Below are positions 50,811 through 59,913 of a stretch of 64,000 nucleotides of DNA, one piece after another (the first letter of the stretch is position 1; each line of letters opens with the position of its first letter). Location of the stretch: NCBI GenBank assembly GCA_019419995.1, contig JAHZHZ010000005.1, positions 5,274 to 69,273 of the forward strand, written 5' to 3'. The position numbers and the translations under genes were made by a program. Source of the DNA: Clostridiales bacterium (GTDB lineage: Bacteria > Bacillota > Clostridia > Christensenellales > Aristaeellaceae). The notes beneath the pieces are model-generated. The model saw nothing but the letters and a program-made list of their open reading frames with translations, did no database searches and was not told the DNA's origin.

Positions 50811-52701
50811 GGGAAAGGCTCAGAAAATAATATCCATCGCAGTTCTTGCCCTGGCGGTGGTCATGATTGTGATGGGTGTGGTTGGTTTGAGCACCCGGGG
50901 AAATACTGCCGGCCAAAGATATCTCAATGATATGCGCAACCGTGCCGTATTGGTAGCTACGGGTGAAGGTGCGGTGGAATCCTATGTGGCCATCGCGCAG
51001 GATCGAGCCCGTGAGGAAGTGAAAGCTGCGGGCGGTGGCATGTCCGAGATCCGCGAAGCAGTGGCGGCTGCAGAGGAAGAAGCCCGAAAGAATGCTTCCG
51101 CCAACATGATTGATTACGAAACTGCAGATTTGAGCGACTTGGATGCTGCGTTGACCGAATTGAACATGGCTTTGGATGCCTACCATAGCTCGGAAGCCAG
51201 AGCACAGGCTGCTTATATTGAACAGATGCGCGCTGCCGGCTTGCTCCAGGATGAGCAGGACCAGCTGGAGGAATCTGTGGATACGGCTGAAATGACTTCT
51301 GAGGCAGAGCTGGATGCAGCAATGATGGAGGAGCAAGAGGAAGAAATTGATCTCTCCGGTTTTGTGGCCAACGAAGAAATGAATCAGCTGATGGCCCAGG
51401 CGGACGAGAAATATCTGGCTGTGGGAGAGGCGCTCAAAGCCCTGTATGAGGCACTGGATGATGATGCGTTGTCGGCTCTGAAACTGACCATCTACGGCCT
51501 GGTATCTCAGGCGGATGATGATTATGCAACGCGTTTTGACCGCTATGCTGCGGGCGGCGGTCTGGATGCGCTGACCAATCCCTTTATGGCTCGGGTGGTT
51601 CGCTATGGCGACGATTTGATTTTTACCGCCGTAGGCCTTATTCTGGTAGCTCTGGTGATTGCTTTCTATAAGAGTATTGTCAAGGCATTGGGTATTCCAC
51701 GCCTGATCATCGGCATGTTCTTTGTGCTATTGTGCGTGGTAGCACTTTTGTGCGATCTCTCTTTGAGCGGCCTGATGAGCAGCACCCTGGTGCGCATGGG
51801 CATGAATTCCATTTTGGTACTGGCCATGGTGCCTGGCATACAGAGTGGCATCGGCCTGAATCTGGGCTTGCCCATTGGTATTGTGGCTGGCCTGATTGGC
51901 GGTTTGATGGCCATTGAATATGGAATCTCCGGCTGGTTTGGATTTATCTTTGCCATTGCCGTTGGCTGTGTCATAGCTGCTGTGGCTGGTTGGCTGTATG
52001 GTCAGCTGCTTAACCGCCTGAAGGGAAGCGAGATGTCCGTTACGACCTACGTGGGCTTTTCCATCGTGTCGCTGATGTGCATTGCCTGGCTGGTACTGCC
52101 GTTCGACTCCCTGGAGCTGCGTTGGCCGCTGGGCACTGGCCTGCGAAATACCATTTCCATGAACTCCTCCTTTGGACACTTGCTGGATAACTTCCTGGCA
52201 TTTAGTATCGGCGGTCTCACTGTTCCTACGGGCTTGCTGTTGTTCATGGTTCTGTGCTGCTATCTGGTTTGGTTGTTTACCCGCTCCAAGACGGGTGTGG
52301 CCATGCGGGCAGTGGGCGATAATCGGCGCTTTGCTGAGGCGACCGGTACCAATGTCAACCGCATGCGCATCATCGGCACCATGTTCTCCACCATGCTGGG
52401 CGCGGTGGGCATACTGGTGTATTCTCAAAGCTATGGCTTCATGCAGCTTTACACGGCGCCCCGGCAGATGGGCTTTGTAGCGGCGTCTGCCATCCTGATT
52501 GGCGGTGCCAGTACATCTCGCTGCAAAATCAGCCATGTGCTGATCGGCACATTCCTCTTCCAGGGTGTGCTGACCCTGGGCATGCCTGTGGCCAATGCTT
52601 TGGTGCCCCAGTCTACGATCTCTGAAACCCTGCGCATACTGATCTCCAACGGCATCATCCTCTATGCGCTGACCAAGTCGGGAGGTGAGTCGCGTGCGTA
52701 A
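50803..52701 (+). CDS. ABC permease with a large extracytoplasmic insertion
   Basis: A 632-residue permease, roughly twice the usual length. TM1 is at 9-29 (IISIAVLALAVVMIVMGVVG). Residues about 31-270 form a hydrophilic, Ala/Glu-rich, mostly helical domain (EEARKNASA, AEMTSEAELDAAMMEEQEEE), and from about 272 the rest is a BPD_transp_2-type permease with around eight helices and the coupling segment SKTGVAMRAVGDNRRFAEATG. The insert lies outside the membrane if TM1 is oriented normally. ATG at 50803 after AAGGGAGG overlaps the ATPase gene. Confidence 0.88.
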   Translation: MGKGKAQKIISIAVLALAVVMIVMGVVGLSTRGNTAGQRYLNDMRNRAVLVATGEGAVESYVAIAQDRAREEVKAAGGGMSEIREAVAAAEEEARKNASANMIDYETADLSDLDAALTELNMALDAYHSSEARAQAAYIEQMRAAGLLQDEQDQLEESVDTAEMTSEAELDAAMMEEQEEEIDLSGFVANEEMNQLMAQADEKYLAVGEALKALYEALDDDALSALKLTIYGLVSQADDDYATRFDRYAAGGGLDALTNPFMARVVRYGDDLIFTAVGLILVALVIAFYKSIVKALGIPRLIIGMFFVLLCVVALLCDLSLSGLMSSTLVRMGMNSILVLAMVPGIQSGIGLNLGLPIGIVAGLIGGLMAIEYGISGWFGFIFAIAVGCVIAAVAGWLYGQLLNRLKGSEMSVTTYVGFSIVSLMCIAWLVLPFDSLELRWPLGTGLRNTISMNSSFGHLLDNFLAFSIGGLTVPTGLLLFMVLCCYLVWLFTRSKTGVAMRAVGDNRRFAEATGTNVNRMRIIGTMFSTMLGAVGILVYSQSYGFMQLYTAPRQMGFVAASAILIGGASTSRCKISHVLIGTFLFQGVLTLGMPVANALVPQSTISETLRILISNGIILYALTKSGGESRA

Positions 52702-53938
52702 GAATTATCGCACCCTGCTGCGCGACAATGCCGTTACGATAATGTTTGTCGTGTTGTGCATACTTTCGGTGATTTATTCCGGCCAGTCTCTGTCTTATGT
52801 GGCCTATGAGCTCTTTGGACGCCTGACTCGAAATGCCTTTATTGTGCTGGCACTGATCATTCCCATCATTGCGGGTATGGGCATTAACTTTGCCGTCACT
52901 ATAGGCGCCATGGCGGCGCAGATTGCGGCGCTGTGGGTCACTGAATGGCAGATCAAGGGCTTGGGAGGCTTTGCGGTAGCCGCATTGATGATTGTGCCCA
53001 TCGCCGGCCTGTTTGGATACCTGATCGGAAAGTTGCTCAATAAGATGAAGGGCCAGGAAATGATTGGTGGCTTGATTCTGGGTTACTTTGCCAATGGTCT
53101 CTACCAATTGCTGTTCCTGTTTATCTTTGGCAATCTGATTCCCCTCAAAACCGAGGGCCTCGTTATCAAGGGTTCTACAGGCGTTGCCAACACGGTGGAA
53201 CTTACTGGCATTCGATATGTTCTGGATAACCTTTGGCGCTTGAACTTTGGTCCTGCATTCTATATCTTTGCTGCGTTGGTGGTGTTGATCTGCGTGGGCC
53301 AGATCCTGCTGAAGCGGAGCAATGGTAAGCACAGTATCATTGGAATTGTAGCAGCTGTGGTGGGCGTCGTTCTGTATCAGATCCCGTCGGTGCGTGCTAT
53401 TTTCTCGGATGTGCGCATTCCCATGGTCACCTACATTATCATTGGCTTGCTTTGTCTGTTCAATGTAGCCATTATGCGAACCCGTTTGGGCCAACAGTTC
53501 CGGGCGGTTGGACAGAACATGACTGTGGCGAACGCCTCCGGTATCAATGTAGATCGCGTGCGCGTCATCGCAATTATGATTTCCACGGTGCTTGCAGCTT
53601 GGGGTCAGCTGATTTATGTACAGAATTTTGGCCTCTTCCAGACCTATGGTGCTCACGAGCAGGTGGGCCTGTATGCTGGTGCGGCTATCCTGGTGGGTGG
53701 TGCATCCATTGTGCGCGCCACAAATACCCAGGCGATATTGGGCTGCATCCTGTTCCACACGCTCTTTATCGTGGCTCCTGCAGCGGGAAATACTCTGTTT
53801 GGAGACGCGGGCATCGGCGAATATTTCCGAGTGTTCATTTCCTATGGCGTCATTGCATTGTCTTTGGTGCTACATGGATTGCGCACTATGAAGGAGAAGA
53901 ATCCGGCCAATGCCATTCAGCAAGCAAGTGCAAAATAA
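52694..53938 (+). CDS. ABC permease, BPD_transp_2 family, second subunit
   Basis: A 414-residue polytopic permease of the ribose/nucleoside-type family. Helices begin with NAVTIMFVVLCILSVIYSGQ; the coupling segment is RTRLGQQFRAVGQNMTVANASGINVDRVR, and a glycine-rich VGLYAGAAILVGGASIVRA follows. GTG at 52694, 8 nt after GGGAGG, is preferred over GTG 52685; it overlaps the first permease gene by 8 nt. No insert like that in its partner is present. Confidence 0.9.
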   Translation: MRKNYRTLLRDNAVTIMFVVLCILSVIYSGQSLSYVAYELFGRLTRNAFIVLALIIPIIAGMGINFAVTIGAMAAQIAALWVTEWQIKGLGGFAVAALMIVPIAGLFGYLIGKLLNKMKGQEMIGGLILGYFANGLYQLLFLFIFGNLIPLKTEGLVIKGSTGVANTVELTGIRYVLDNLWRLNFGPAFYIFAALVVLICVGQILLKRSNGKHSIIGIVAAVVGVVLYQIPSVRAIFSDVRIPMVTYIIIGLLCLFNVAIMRTRLGQQFRAVGQNMTVANASGINVDRVRVIAIMISTVLAAWGQLIYVQNFGLFQTYGAHEQVGLYAGAAILVGGASIVRATNTQAILGCILFHTLFIVAPAAGNTLFGDAGIGEYFRVFISYGVIALSLVLHGLRTMKEKNPANAIQQASAK

Positions 53939-53953
53939 TTTGGAATTTAAGCG

Positions 53954-53977
53954 GAGCCTCCCCATCAGGGGAGGCTC
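53954..53977 (+). terminator. Hairpin at the end of the DUF3798 ABC operon
   Basis: GAGCCTCCCC (53954-53963) pairs with GGGGAGGCTC (53968-53977) around ATCA. The T-tract is weak, but it lies 16 bp after the last stop codon. Confidence 0.65.
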
Positions 53978-54115
53978 TAATCATCGATGGATGCACTTGA
54001 TAAGAGTGTGGAGCTGAAAACGGCTTCGGGTGATAGACCGGATTTCTGAATTTATCTGGACAATTGAGGGCAGAATATTTACAAAAAATAAATCCGGAAA
54101 AGTTTCGACAGGGGC

Positions 54116-54144
54116 TTTACAAAACATGGGTATTGTGCTATAAT
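54116..54144 (+). promoter_or_regulatory. Sigma-A-type promoter of the tRNA-Ala gene
   Basis: TTTACA (54116-54121), 17 bp, TATAAT (54139-54144), about 30 bp ahead of the tRNA. Confidence 0.8.
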
Positions 54145-54174
54145 AATCTTCGTTCGAGAGAACCGCATGGACAT

Positions 54175-54251
54175 GGGGCATTAGCTCAGTTGGCTAGAGC
54201 GCTACACTGGCAGTGTAGAGGTCACGAGTTCGAGTCTCGTATGCTCCACCA
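54175..54251 (+). tRNA. tRNA-Ala (anticodon GGC), CCA encoded
   Basis: The acceptor arms GGGGCAT and ATGCTCC pair (one G-T), the anticodon stem CTACA/TGTAG encloses CTGGCAG with anticodon GGC, and the T-loop TTCGAGT sits in a CACGAG/CTCGT stem. The discriminator A is followed by an encoded CCA. It reads GCC and GCU alanine codons. Confidence 0.93.
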
Positions 54252-54327
54252 GATGGACATTGCACGAACACCTATCTTTTCAAAGGCGGCTTCGCCGTAA
54301 GGGTGTGGCTGTGATGTCAAAACAGAA

Positions 54328-54369
54328 CCCGAGGGCCAAGGTACGATGTGCCTTGGCCCTCGGGTTTTT
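54328..54369 (+). terminator. Rho-independent terminator after tRNA-Ala
   Basis: CCCGAGGGCCAAGG (54328-54341) pairs perfectly with CCTTGGCCCTCGGG (54351-54364), followed by TTTTT. It may also act on the convergent gene. Confidence 0.88.
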
Positions 54370-54385
54370 GATTTGATGCAAGAAA

Positions 54386-55078
54386 TCAATCCCCGGTAAG
54401 CTCACCGGGGATTGCGGATACATGATTATTTCTGGCTATTCCTTTTTTCTCTGCTCTTAGCTGCGCTTCTGATTTCAGCCGTTTCAGGCAATCGTCCGAC
54501 ACGGGAATTTCACATTCCAAACCATTGGGATTCAACACAAAAATGGAATGGAACGCATTTAAGAACATTTTATCAAACATTATGGAATTCTGCGCTGCGA
54601 TCTCCCGATATGTTCGAAGAACTTCTGGGAGGTCAAATTCTGTAAATAAATCCGGAGCAAATATATACAGCCAGTTTTGCTTGAATATGGTGTAATGACT
54701 GTTTAGTTTTTTAGCTTTTGCAGCGATTGCTGAACACACCTGCTGAATTTTAGGTTTCATATCACAAGAATCAGAAAAACACGCTATATTGTCCACAACT
54801 ACCAACTGTGAATCAAACTCCGGGTGCTTTTCTCTGAACTGTTCTTTGATATATTGACCAGACAGCCCTCTCCCAAAATACTTGTTGATAACAGAACGTT
54901 TTCGTCCGTCATCCGATTCCAATGCCTCGGTAACTTCCATACCAATATCTAATTCCACGCTTTGCCAATCTGGTTTTTCTCCGTCTTGCAAAAGAGATAA
55001 TTTTCCATCATAACAGTAAATCAGACTAAGGCAAGCATACTGTTCCATATATTCCTTTGTAACTTTCGTATCATACAC
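54386..55078 (-). CDS. Unknown protein coupled to a restriction specificity gene remnant
   Basis: A 230-residue soluble protein with no signal peptide or membrane helix; I do not recognise a family. It contains DIGMEVTEALESDDGRKRSV, FDSQLVVVDNIACFSDSCDM and a C-terminal basic stretch. The GTG start lies one base after the stop of the upstream hsdS remnant, so the pair was translated together, suggesting a part in, or a passenger with, a type I restriction locus. It has a lower GC content than the flanking genes, consistent with horizontal gain. Confidence 0.6.
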   Translation of the reverse strand: MYDTKVTKEYMEQYACLSLIYCYDGKLSLLQDGEKPDWQSVELDIGMEVTEALESDDGRKRSVINKYFGRGLSGQYIKEQFREKHPEFDSQLVVVDNIACFSDSCDMKPKIQQVCSAIAAKAKKLNSHYTIFKQNWLYIFAPDLFTEFDLPEVLRTYREIAAQNSIMFDKMFLNAFHSIFVLNPNGLECEIPVSDDCLKRLKSEAQLRAEKKGIARNNHVSAIPGELTGD

Positions 55079-55079
55079 C

Positions 55080-55500
55080 TCACTTCAACCGCTCGCACAG
55101 CGGCAGCAGCTGTTCCAGTTTTTCTACAATGCGTTTTTGCTCGGCAAGGGGTGGAAGAGGAATTATAAGATGCTTCAATTTATCTGCTTTGATTCCTTTA
55201 GCTGTTGTTCCTGTACAATTAGCTAACAGTTGCTTTTGAAATAGTGGGGACAAGATAAAATACATAATAATTCAGGAATAGCTGTATTTTTTTCATACTC
55301 TTGAAAGGTGATAATTGGGGCGGTCCAATCTCATATGGATTCTGATATTTTGCTGATTGGCTTGGTGTGTTGCTCCAACGGCAAAACCATTCCAGTTCAA
55401 CTCGGCCCATCTAGCATTTCTTTCTCTCCATTCTAATTTGGAGTTTTCATTAGAAAAACGCACAAAATAGCACAGATAGATAAGAAAATGAATCAAGTGA
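55080..55500 (-). pseudogene. hsdS: Decayed type I restriction specificity subunit (hsdS) C-terminal part
   Basis: The intact 61-codon end (55265-55080) contains SPLFQKQLLANCTGTTAKGI and LIIPLPPLAEQKRIVEKLE, the conserved second repeat of HsdS. Upstream the resemblance continues but jumps between reading frames (YQNPYEIGPP in one, KNTAIPELL in another), with an in-frame TGA just before the short frame. The target-recognition domains, hsdM and hsdR are not found here. This is a disrupted leftover of a restriction-modification locus; the upstream boundary is approximate. Confidence 0.75.
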
Positions 55501-55637
55501 TACTGGATAATTCTATTTTTTTATCTATCGTCTGGTTTTTATGCTTCAAGAGATTGGCTTTTGTTCCAGATTTACAGGGTCTCCTTCTCTGTTTTGAGGA
55601 ATTGAGTTGTTCAGGAACTTTGTGCCGTACAAGAGGC

Positions 55638-56462
55638 TCATTGATCAATTGTTCTGAGAAGAATTTCATAATTGTAGCTGTGGCTTTGACCAGATCGAAG
55701 CCATTGACATTCTTCCGGACGGCTGGGTGCGTCAGGACGACTCTGCCAGGGTTCAATACATACGGCTGATTCTTGAGAGGTGCACAGGGTAATAATCTGA
55801 AAGCTTTTGTCTCCAGAAATGTGCAGACCGTAACCATCTGCATAATTGGTCATTTCACAAACTGGGGAACCGTTCCAAAATACCGTATCATGTTTGTCAG
55901 CCAGCGCGATCGGCGCATTGACAAAGCCGTGAACAGGCTTATCCCCCAAATAACTGTCGTATTCTTTTAAATCAAAGGAAAAATCAATTCGTGTGCGATC
56001 ACTGGCAAGAAAATAAGGGTGCGTGCCCATAGCGAAAGGCATATCTTCCCTGGAGCAATTTTTGGGAGTTAGTGTGGTGCGAAGGGCATTACCTGCAATT
56101 TCGTAGGTTATAGTGAGAGAAAAATCAAATGGATAGTAAAAACGTGTATGCAGGCTGGAAGTCAGTTCCAATTCGCATCCCTGTGCCCAGATGCGCTTGA
56201 TGGCAAAGGGAAAATCCTTGGCGAAGCCGTGCATGGGCATGGGATATTGGGTTGTGCCAAAGGTAACTTCATCATCTTTACAGCGACTGGCAAATGGGAA
56301 CAGAATGGGAATTCCACCAGCTAGTACATTAGCTAACCCCAGCTTACTATAATTCATTCTCAATACATTTCGTTTGAAAATACGCAGTTCTGCAATCATG
56401 CCGCCGTAGTCGGGCAAAACGACAGCTTCGACGTTGCCGTTTGAAATCAGGATTTTTTGCAT
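55638..56462 (-). CDS. Aldose 1-epimerase family protein (mutarotase-like)
   Basis: A 274-residue galactose-mutarotase-like enzyme, expected to interconvert alpha and beta anomers of a sugar. The fold is supported by VVLPDYGGMIAELRIF, GGIPILFPFASRC and MHGFAKDFPF, and likely catalytic His residues occur in MHGFAK and GTHPYF, with a late Glu in CIEPWQSRPDAPSR. A GAGGGAATTTC site precedes the ATG. The restriction remnant lies just downstream. Confidence 0.88.
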   Translation of the reverse strand: MQKILISNGNVEAVVLPDYGGMIAELRIFKRNVLRMNYSKLGLANVLAGGIPILFPFASRCKDDEVTFGTTQYPMPMHGFAKDFPFAIKRIWAQGCELELTSSLHTRFYYPFDFSLTITYEIAGNALRTTLTPKNCSREDMPFAMGTHPYFLASDRTRIDFSFDLKEYDSYLGDKPVHGFVNAPIALADKHDTVFWNGSPVCEMTNYADGYGLHISGDKSFQIITLCTSQESAVCIEPWQSRPDAPSRPEECQWLRSGQSHSYNYEILLRTIDQ

Positions 56463-56493
56463 GAAATTCCCTCCGCTAGATGCTTATAATGGA

Positions 56494-56525
56494 ATGGACG
56501 GTACTTTGGGGTACCGTCCATTTTT
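56494..56525. terminator. Hairpin between PIG-L and mutarotase genes
   Basis: ATGGACGGTAC (56494-56504) pairs perfectly with GTACCGTCCAT (56511-56521). The T-run follows on the plus strand only, so for the minus-strand PIG-L transcript it would be a weak terminator or a processing stem. Confidence 0.5.
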
Positions 56526-56565
56526 GTTGGGCTAAGGTATGCGCAACGTTGGGAGAAGTGGGACG

Positions 56566-57429
56566 CTAAATGGATTTGGAAGTCCATTCAGAGACTACCT
56601 TCCGGTAAGGTTCGAAATTAAGCTTGGGCCTTGGATCAAAGCGCAGATAAACCTCGATGTATCGGCCATCGGGAAGCAGACGCTCATCTCTTTGGCGCTT
56701 GAGATCTGCGATGATTTCACGTTGGGAAACGTATTGATCTATGCCGTGGCGTACACTTTTTTCCACATCTTCGGAGGCAATCAATACGGTATTGGCTCGC
56801 AGTTGGGGATCTCTGCGGTGCAGTAGAGCGTCCTCGGGATCCAGATCTGCCCATACAGAGTATTCAGCGACGCTTCGTATGGGAGTTGGCTCGCCCCAAT
56901 CTATCGCCACGGCATCGCCGCACTGCGGAGCGTCGTAGGAGGCCATCATGCTCACGGCTATGTGGTCGATATGTTCCCGATAGTGGTTGGGGGCCAGAAT
57001 GCGCGTAATTTTTCTGGCACGCAATTCTGAAATTGTTTTATGGAAATGGCCTTCTCGATCGGGCGTCACCTGCCATCCCAAGCTGGAGAAAGCGCTGAAA
57101 TCGGGAAAATCCAAAAATAGAATGTTTTCTGCCGGAATTCCAAAAGTCTGATAACAGGCGATTGTTTCGCGCTTGCGCGTTTCCACAATGGTATCCTTTT
57201 CCTCTAGAGTACTATATCCGGCATTCCCAGAGCAGGCAATTATGATATGTACTTGTGCTCCACAATCCAGAGCGGCGCGCATGGCGTATCCCGCTCCCAG
57301 AATTGCATCATCGTCATGTGGACTATAAACGCACAGCCGTTCTTTAGCGCCTTGCCAATCTGGGAAAAGGCTATCCAAGCGATGATCGAGCTTATGGGTA
57401 TCTAGATCCAGAAAAGCATACTCCCTCAT
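56566..57429 (-). CDS. PIG-L/LmbE-family deacetylase
   Basis: A 287-residue zinc-dependent N-deacetylase of the PIG-L family, which acts on GlcNAc-containing substrates. The metal site shows YSPHDDDAILGAG near residues 35-47 and the catalytic pair in HYREHIDHIAV. Cytoplasmic. Members can take part in thiol (bacillithiol/mycothiol) synthesis or amino-sugar turnover; with a mutarotase next to it, sugar metabolism seems more likely, but this is inference. Confidence 0.88.
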   Translation of the reverse strand: MREYAFLDLDTHKLDHRLDSLFPDWQGAKERLCVYSPHDDDAILGAGYAMRAALDCGAQVHIIIACSGNAGYSTLEEKDTIVETRKRETIACYQTFGIPAENILFLDFPDFSAFSSLGWQVTPDREGHFHKTISELRARKITRILAPNHYREHIDHIAVSMMASYDAPQCGDAVAIDWGEPTPIRSVAEYSVWADLDPEDALLHRRDPQLRANTVLIASEDVEKSVRHGIDQYVSQREIIADLKRQRDERLLPDGRYIEVYLRFDPRPKLNFEPYRKVVSEWTSKSI

Positions 57430-57507
57430 GAAGATTTCCTCCCTGCCGAAAAATTGTTATTTTTATGTATGCAATGATCAACAGATTTAAAATTTATTCT
57501 ATAGAAC

Positions 57508-57536
57508 ATTATAGTTTATTAGAGAATATTTTACAA
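57508..57536 (-). promoter_or_regulatory. Sigma-A-type promoter of the PIG-L gene
   Basis: On the minus strand TTGTAA (57536-57531), 17 bp, TATAAT (57513-57508), about 79 bp before the start. Confidence 0.75.
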
Positions 57537-57680
57537 TAAGTTGTGCGTTAAATATGGCTTTTTTTATATGAGGTTCTTTTTGTGTTATGGAGTACTGATG
57601 CTGCTATCTCTCATTTTGAATATTTTTAATCTGCAGGGGAATTCATCGATTGAAATTGTTTTGGAAATCAAGATTTACAA

Positions 57681-57709
57681 TTGTGTTGAATGGTTAATTA
57701 TGTTATAAT
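57681..57709 (+). promoter_or_regulatory. Candidate promoter of the diguanylate cyclase gene
   Basis: TTGTGT (57681-57686), 17 bp, TATAAT (57704-57709). A leader of about 180 nt follows; no known riboswitch fold was recognised in it. This and the PIG-L promoter are the only features found in the 467-bp AT-rich divergent spacer. Confidence 0.6.
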
Positions 57710-57896
57710 GGACATTAATTATTAATAAATTGCAGGTTTGGAGAATTAATTCGGGAAGAAAACGGCGTCCGTTAATCATTTCCAAGGGAATTAAGATTGA
57801 GCATTGTGCGGCTTCTCTGGGAGTTGCTGGTTTATAACTGTTTAAATCGATGCACGGTTCTTGTTTCGCAATTCACAATTATAAAGTGAGGAATTT

Positions 57897-59027
57897 ATGT
57901 TGAGAAAAGTCAGACAGTTTTTTACGATCCCGGAGGAAATTTGCGGAGAGTATTGGAAAAACTGTTTAAGGAAAAATCGGATAGCCCTGTTGATTATTTG
58001 TTTTGGAGCTATACCCATTGAATTATTTAACATATGCAGGGTACTCTTTTTTTCAAGGTCTGGAATTAGATCAGTGAATAATCAGGTCTATCTCTGCTTT
58101 TATTCTGCGCTTATTATTTTTTCTTTGCTCTATCTTGTTGTAAGTCGGCTTGCACGGAATACTAAAGTTCGTACGCAGTGTTGGATACAATACGTGGCCA
58201 TGGGCGGCTACCTATTATGGAACATTGCGGTTAATACTTATGATTATTTGAGAAATCCTACCGCGGAAGCTTATGTCTTTGTTGCTGCAGTTCTGGGAAT
58301 AACCATTTTCTTTCACATGCCCAATCTGTATATGCTATTGTGCGTTGCTGTAGGACATTGTCTTTTTCTCTTCTTGAACCGAAATGCCTTGGAGGTGGGA
58401 GATGTGGTCAACCTCTCCATTACAACGATCATTGCCCTAGGTATTGCGGTTGTTCAATCCCATCATAATGTTGTAGAGATCAGTCAGAGGCAGAAAATCA
58501 ACCAAATTAATAAACAGCTGGAAGATCTCTTGGAACAGGATCAAATGCTGGGAATTTTAAATAAAAGCGCAATGGAGCTTCGAATAAAGAACGCTTTAAA
58601 GAGGGTGAACAGCGAAAATCCCATAGGAGTATTTTTAATTGATGTCGATGATTTTAAACGCATCAATGACCGGTTTGGGCACCCTTGCGGAGATGATGTG
58701 TTAATTCAGGTGGCGCACATATTGCAAGGGGTTTTTGAAGGGGTTAGCCAATCGATTGGACGCGTCGGCGGCGATGAATTTTCGGCGCTGGTGCCATATT
58801 CTGAAAGCGCAGAGCAGCTTGTTGACTTCGCGCAAAAAATTATTCAAAGGACAGAGCAGATCAAGTGGAATGGAGTTGAGGTGGGCGCCTGTTGCAGCAT
58901 GGGCATTATCCGGGTCTCAAGGGAAGGGGTTACTTTTGATCAACTGTATAAAGAGGTAGACCGCTTGCTTTACATGGCAAAAGAGGATAAAAAGGGAAGT
59001 TTTTTGTTTAAAGAATGGGAAGCTTAG
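57897..59027 (+). CDS. Membrane-bound diguanylate cyclase (GGDEF domain)
   Basis: A 376-residue protein with about six transmembrane helices in the first 190 residues (IALLIICFGAIPIELFNICRV, VYLCFYSALIIFSLLYLVVS, FFHMPNLYMLLCVAVG), a coiled linker (KINQINKQLEDLLEQDQ), and a C-terminal GGDEF domain. The active site GRVGGDEFS is intact (GGDEF at 291-295), along with IDVDDFKRINDRFGH, so it should make cyclic di-GMP from GTP. No RxxD inhibitory site is evident. The membrane part presumably senses a signal. A short AIM24-family gene follows 21 bp downstream. Confidence 0.92.
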   Translation: MLRKVRQFFTIPEEICGEYWKNCLRKNRIALLIICFGAIPIELFNICRVLFFSRSGIRSVNNQVYLCFYSALIIFSLLYLVVSRLARNTKVRTQCWIQYVAMGGYLLWNIAVNTYDYLRNPTAEAYVFVAAVLGITIFFHMPNLYMLLCVAVGHCLFLFLNRNALEVGDVVNLSITTIIALGIAVVQSHHNVVEISQRQKINQINKQLEDLLEQDQMLGILNKSAMELRIKNALKRVNSENPIGVFLIDVDDFKRINDRFGHPCGDDVLIQVAHILQGVFEGVSQSIGRVGGDEFSALVPYSESAEQLVDFAQKIIQRTEQIKWNGVEVGACCSMGIIRVSREGVTFDQLYKEVDRLLYMAKEDKKGSFLFKEWEA

Positions 59028-59048
59028 AATTTTAAGGGAGGTATGTTC

Positions 59049-59726
59049 ATGCAATATGAAATTAAAGGCGGCGTTTTTCCGGTAGTAGTCTGCCAGATGG
59101 AAGATGGAGAGCAGATGATTACGGAAAGGGGGTCGATGGTCTGGATGACTCCCAACATGCAGATGGAAACCTTTGGCGGTGGCGTTGGAAAGATGTTTTC
59201 AAAGATGTTCTCAGGGGAAAGCATGTTTCAGAATGTGTACACGGCGAAGGGCAAGGGAATGATCGCCTTTGGTTCCAGCTTTCCGGGGAAAATTAAACCC
59301 ATCGTCATATCCAGTGGACAAGAGATGATTTTGCAAAAGAGCGCTTTTCTCGCGGCTCAATCCGGAGTAGAACTGTCTGTTCACTTTAATAAGAAATTCG
59401 GGGTTGGGCTATTTGGCGGAGAAGGGTTCGTTATGCAACGGCTCTCGGGGAATGGCATTGCATTTGTAGAAATTGATGGCGAATTGTTGGAATATGATTT
59501 GCAGCCCGGTCAGAAAATTGTGGTGGATACTGGAAACGTAGCTGGATTTACCACAAGTGTACAGATGAATATTCAACAGGTGCCGGGGCTGAAAAACAAA
59601 TTGTTGGGCGGTGAAGGATTGTTTAATACGGTGCTTACAGGTCCTGGAAGAGTATGGATTCAAACCATGCCTATCTCCAATGTTGCGATGTCCATCCGCC
59701 CGTATATTCCCAGCGGAAACGGCTAA
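59049..59726 (+). CDS. AIM24-family (TIGR00266) protein
   Basis: A 225-residue beta-rich protein of the AIM24/TIGR00266 family, function unknown in bacteria. It has YEIKGGVFPVVVCQMEDGE, SGESMFQNVYTAKGKGMIAF, the VDTGNVAGFTTSVQMNI motif and a glycine-rich LGGEGLFNTVLTGPGRVWIQT near the end. ATG at 59049, 7 nt after GGGAGG, is better than ATG 59043. It may be co-transcribed with the diguanylate cyclase. Confidence 0.87.
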   Translation: MQYEIKGGVFPVVVCQMEDGEQMITERGSMVWMTPNMQMETFGGGVGKMFSKMFSGESMFQNVYTAKGKGMIAFGSSFPGKIKPIVISSGQEMILQKSAFLAAQSGVELSVHFNKKFGVGLFGGEGFVMQRLSGNGIAFVEIDGELLEYDLQPGQKIVVDTGNVAGFTTSVQMNIQQVPGLKNKLLGGEGLFNTVLTGPGRVWIQTMPISNVAMSIRPYIPSGNG

Positions 59727-59740
59727 AGGGAATTGGTAAA

Positions 59741-59779
59741 AGTAAGGCAGTTCGTGCTTGAACTGCCTTACTTGCTTTA
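59741..59779 (+). terminator. Rho-independent terminator after the AIM24-family gene
   Basis: AGTAAGGCAGTTC (59741-59753) pairs perfectly with GAACTGCCTTACT (59760-59772), followed by TGCTTTA. Confidence 0.8.
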
Positions 59780-59913
59780 TTGGCCCAATAAATCCGTCGG
59801 TTGATTTTATATTTAGATGCTTTTTTAAATAAATGAATTTATTATTTGGGAAGCTGACCACATGGTTTGTTTATTTGCTTTGTAAGTATCAGATGGAAAT
59901 GTAAAGAAATAGA

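Noticed and set aside
57716..57896. Cyclic di-GMP riboswitch in the leader of the GGDEF gene
   Set aside because: Conserved GEMM core segments were not found in the 180-nt leader.
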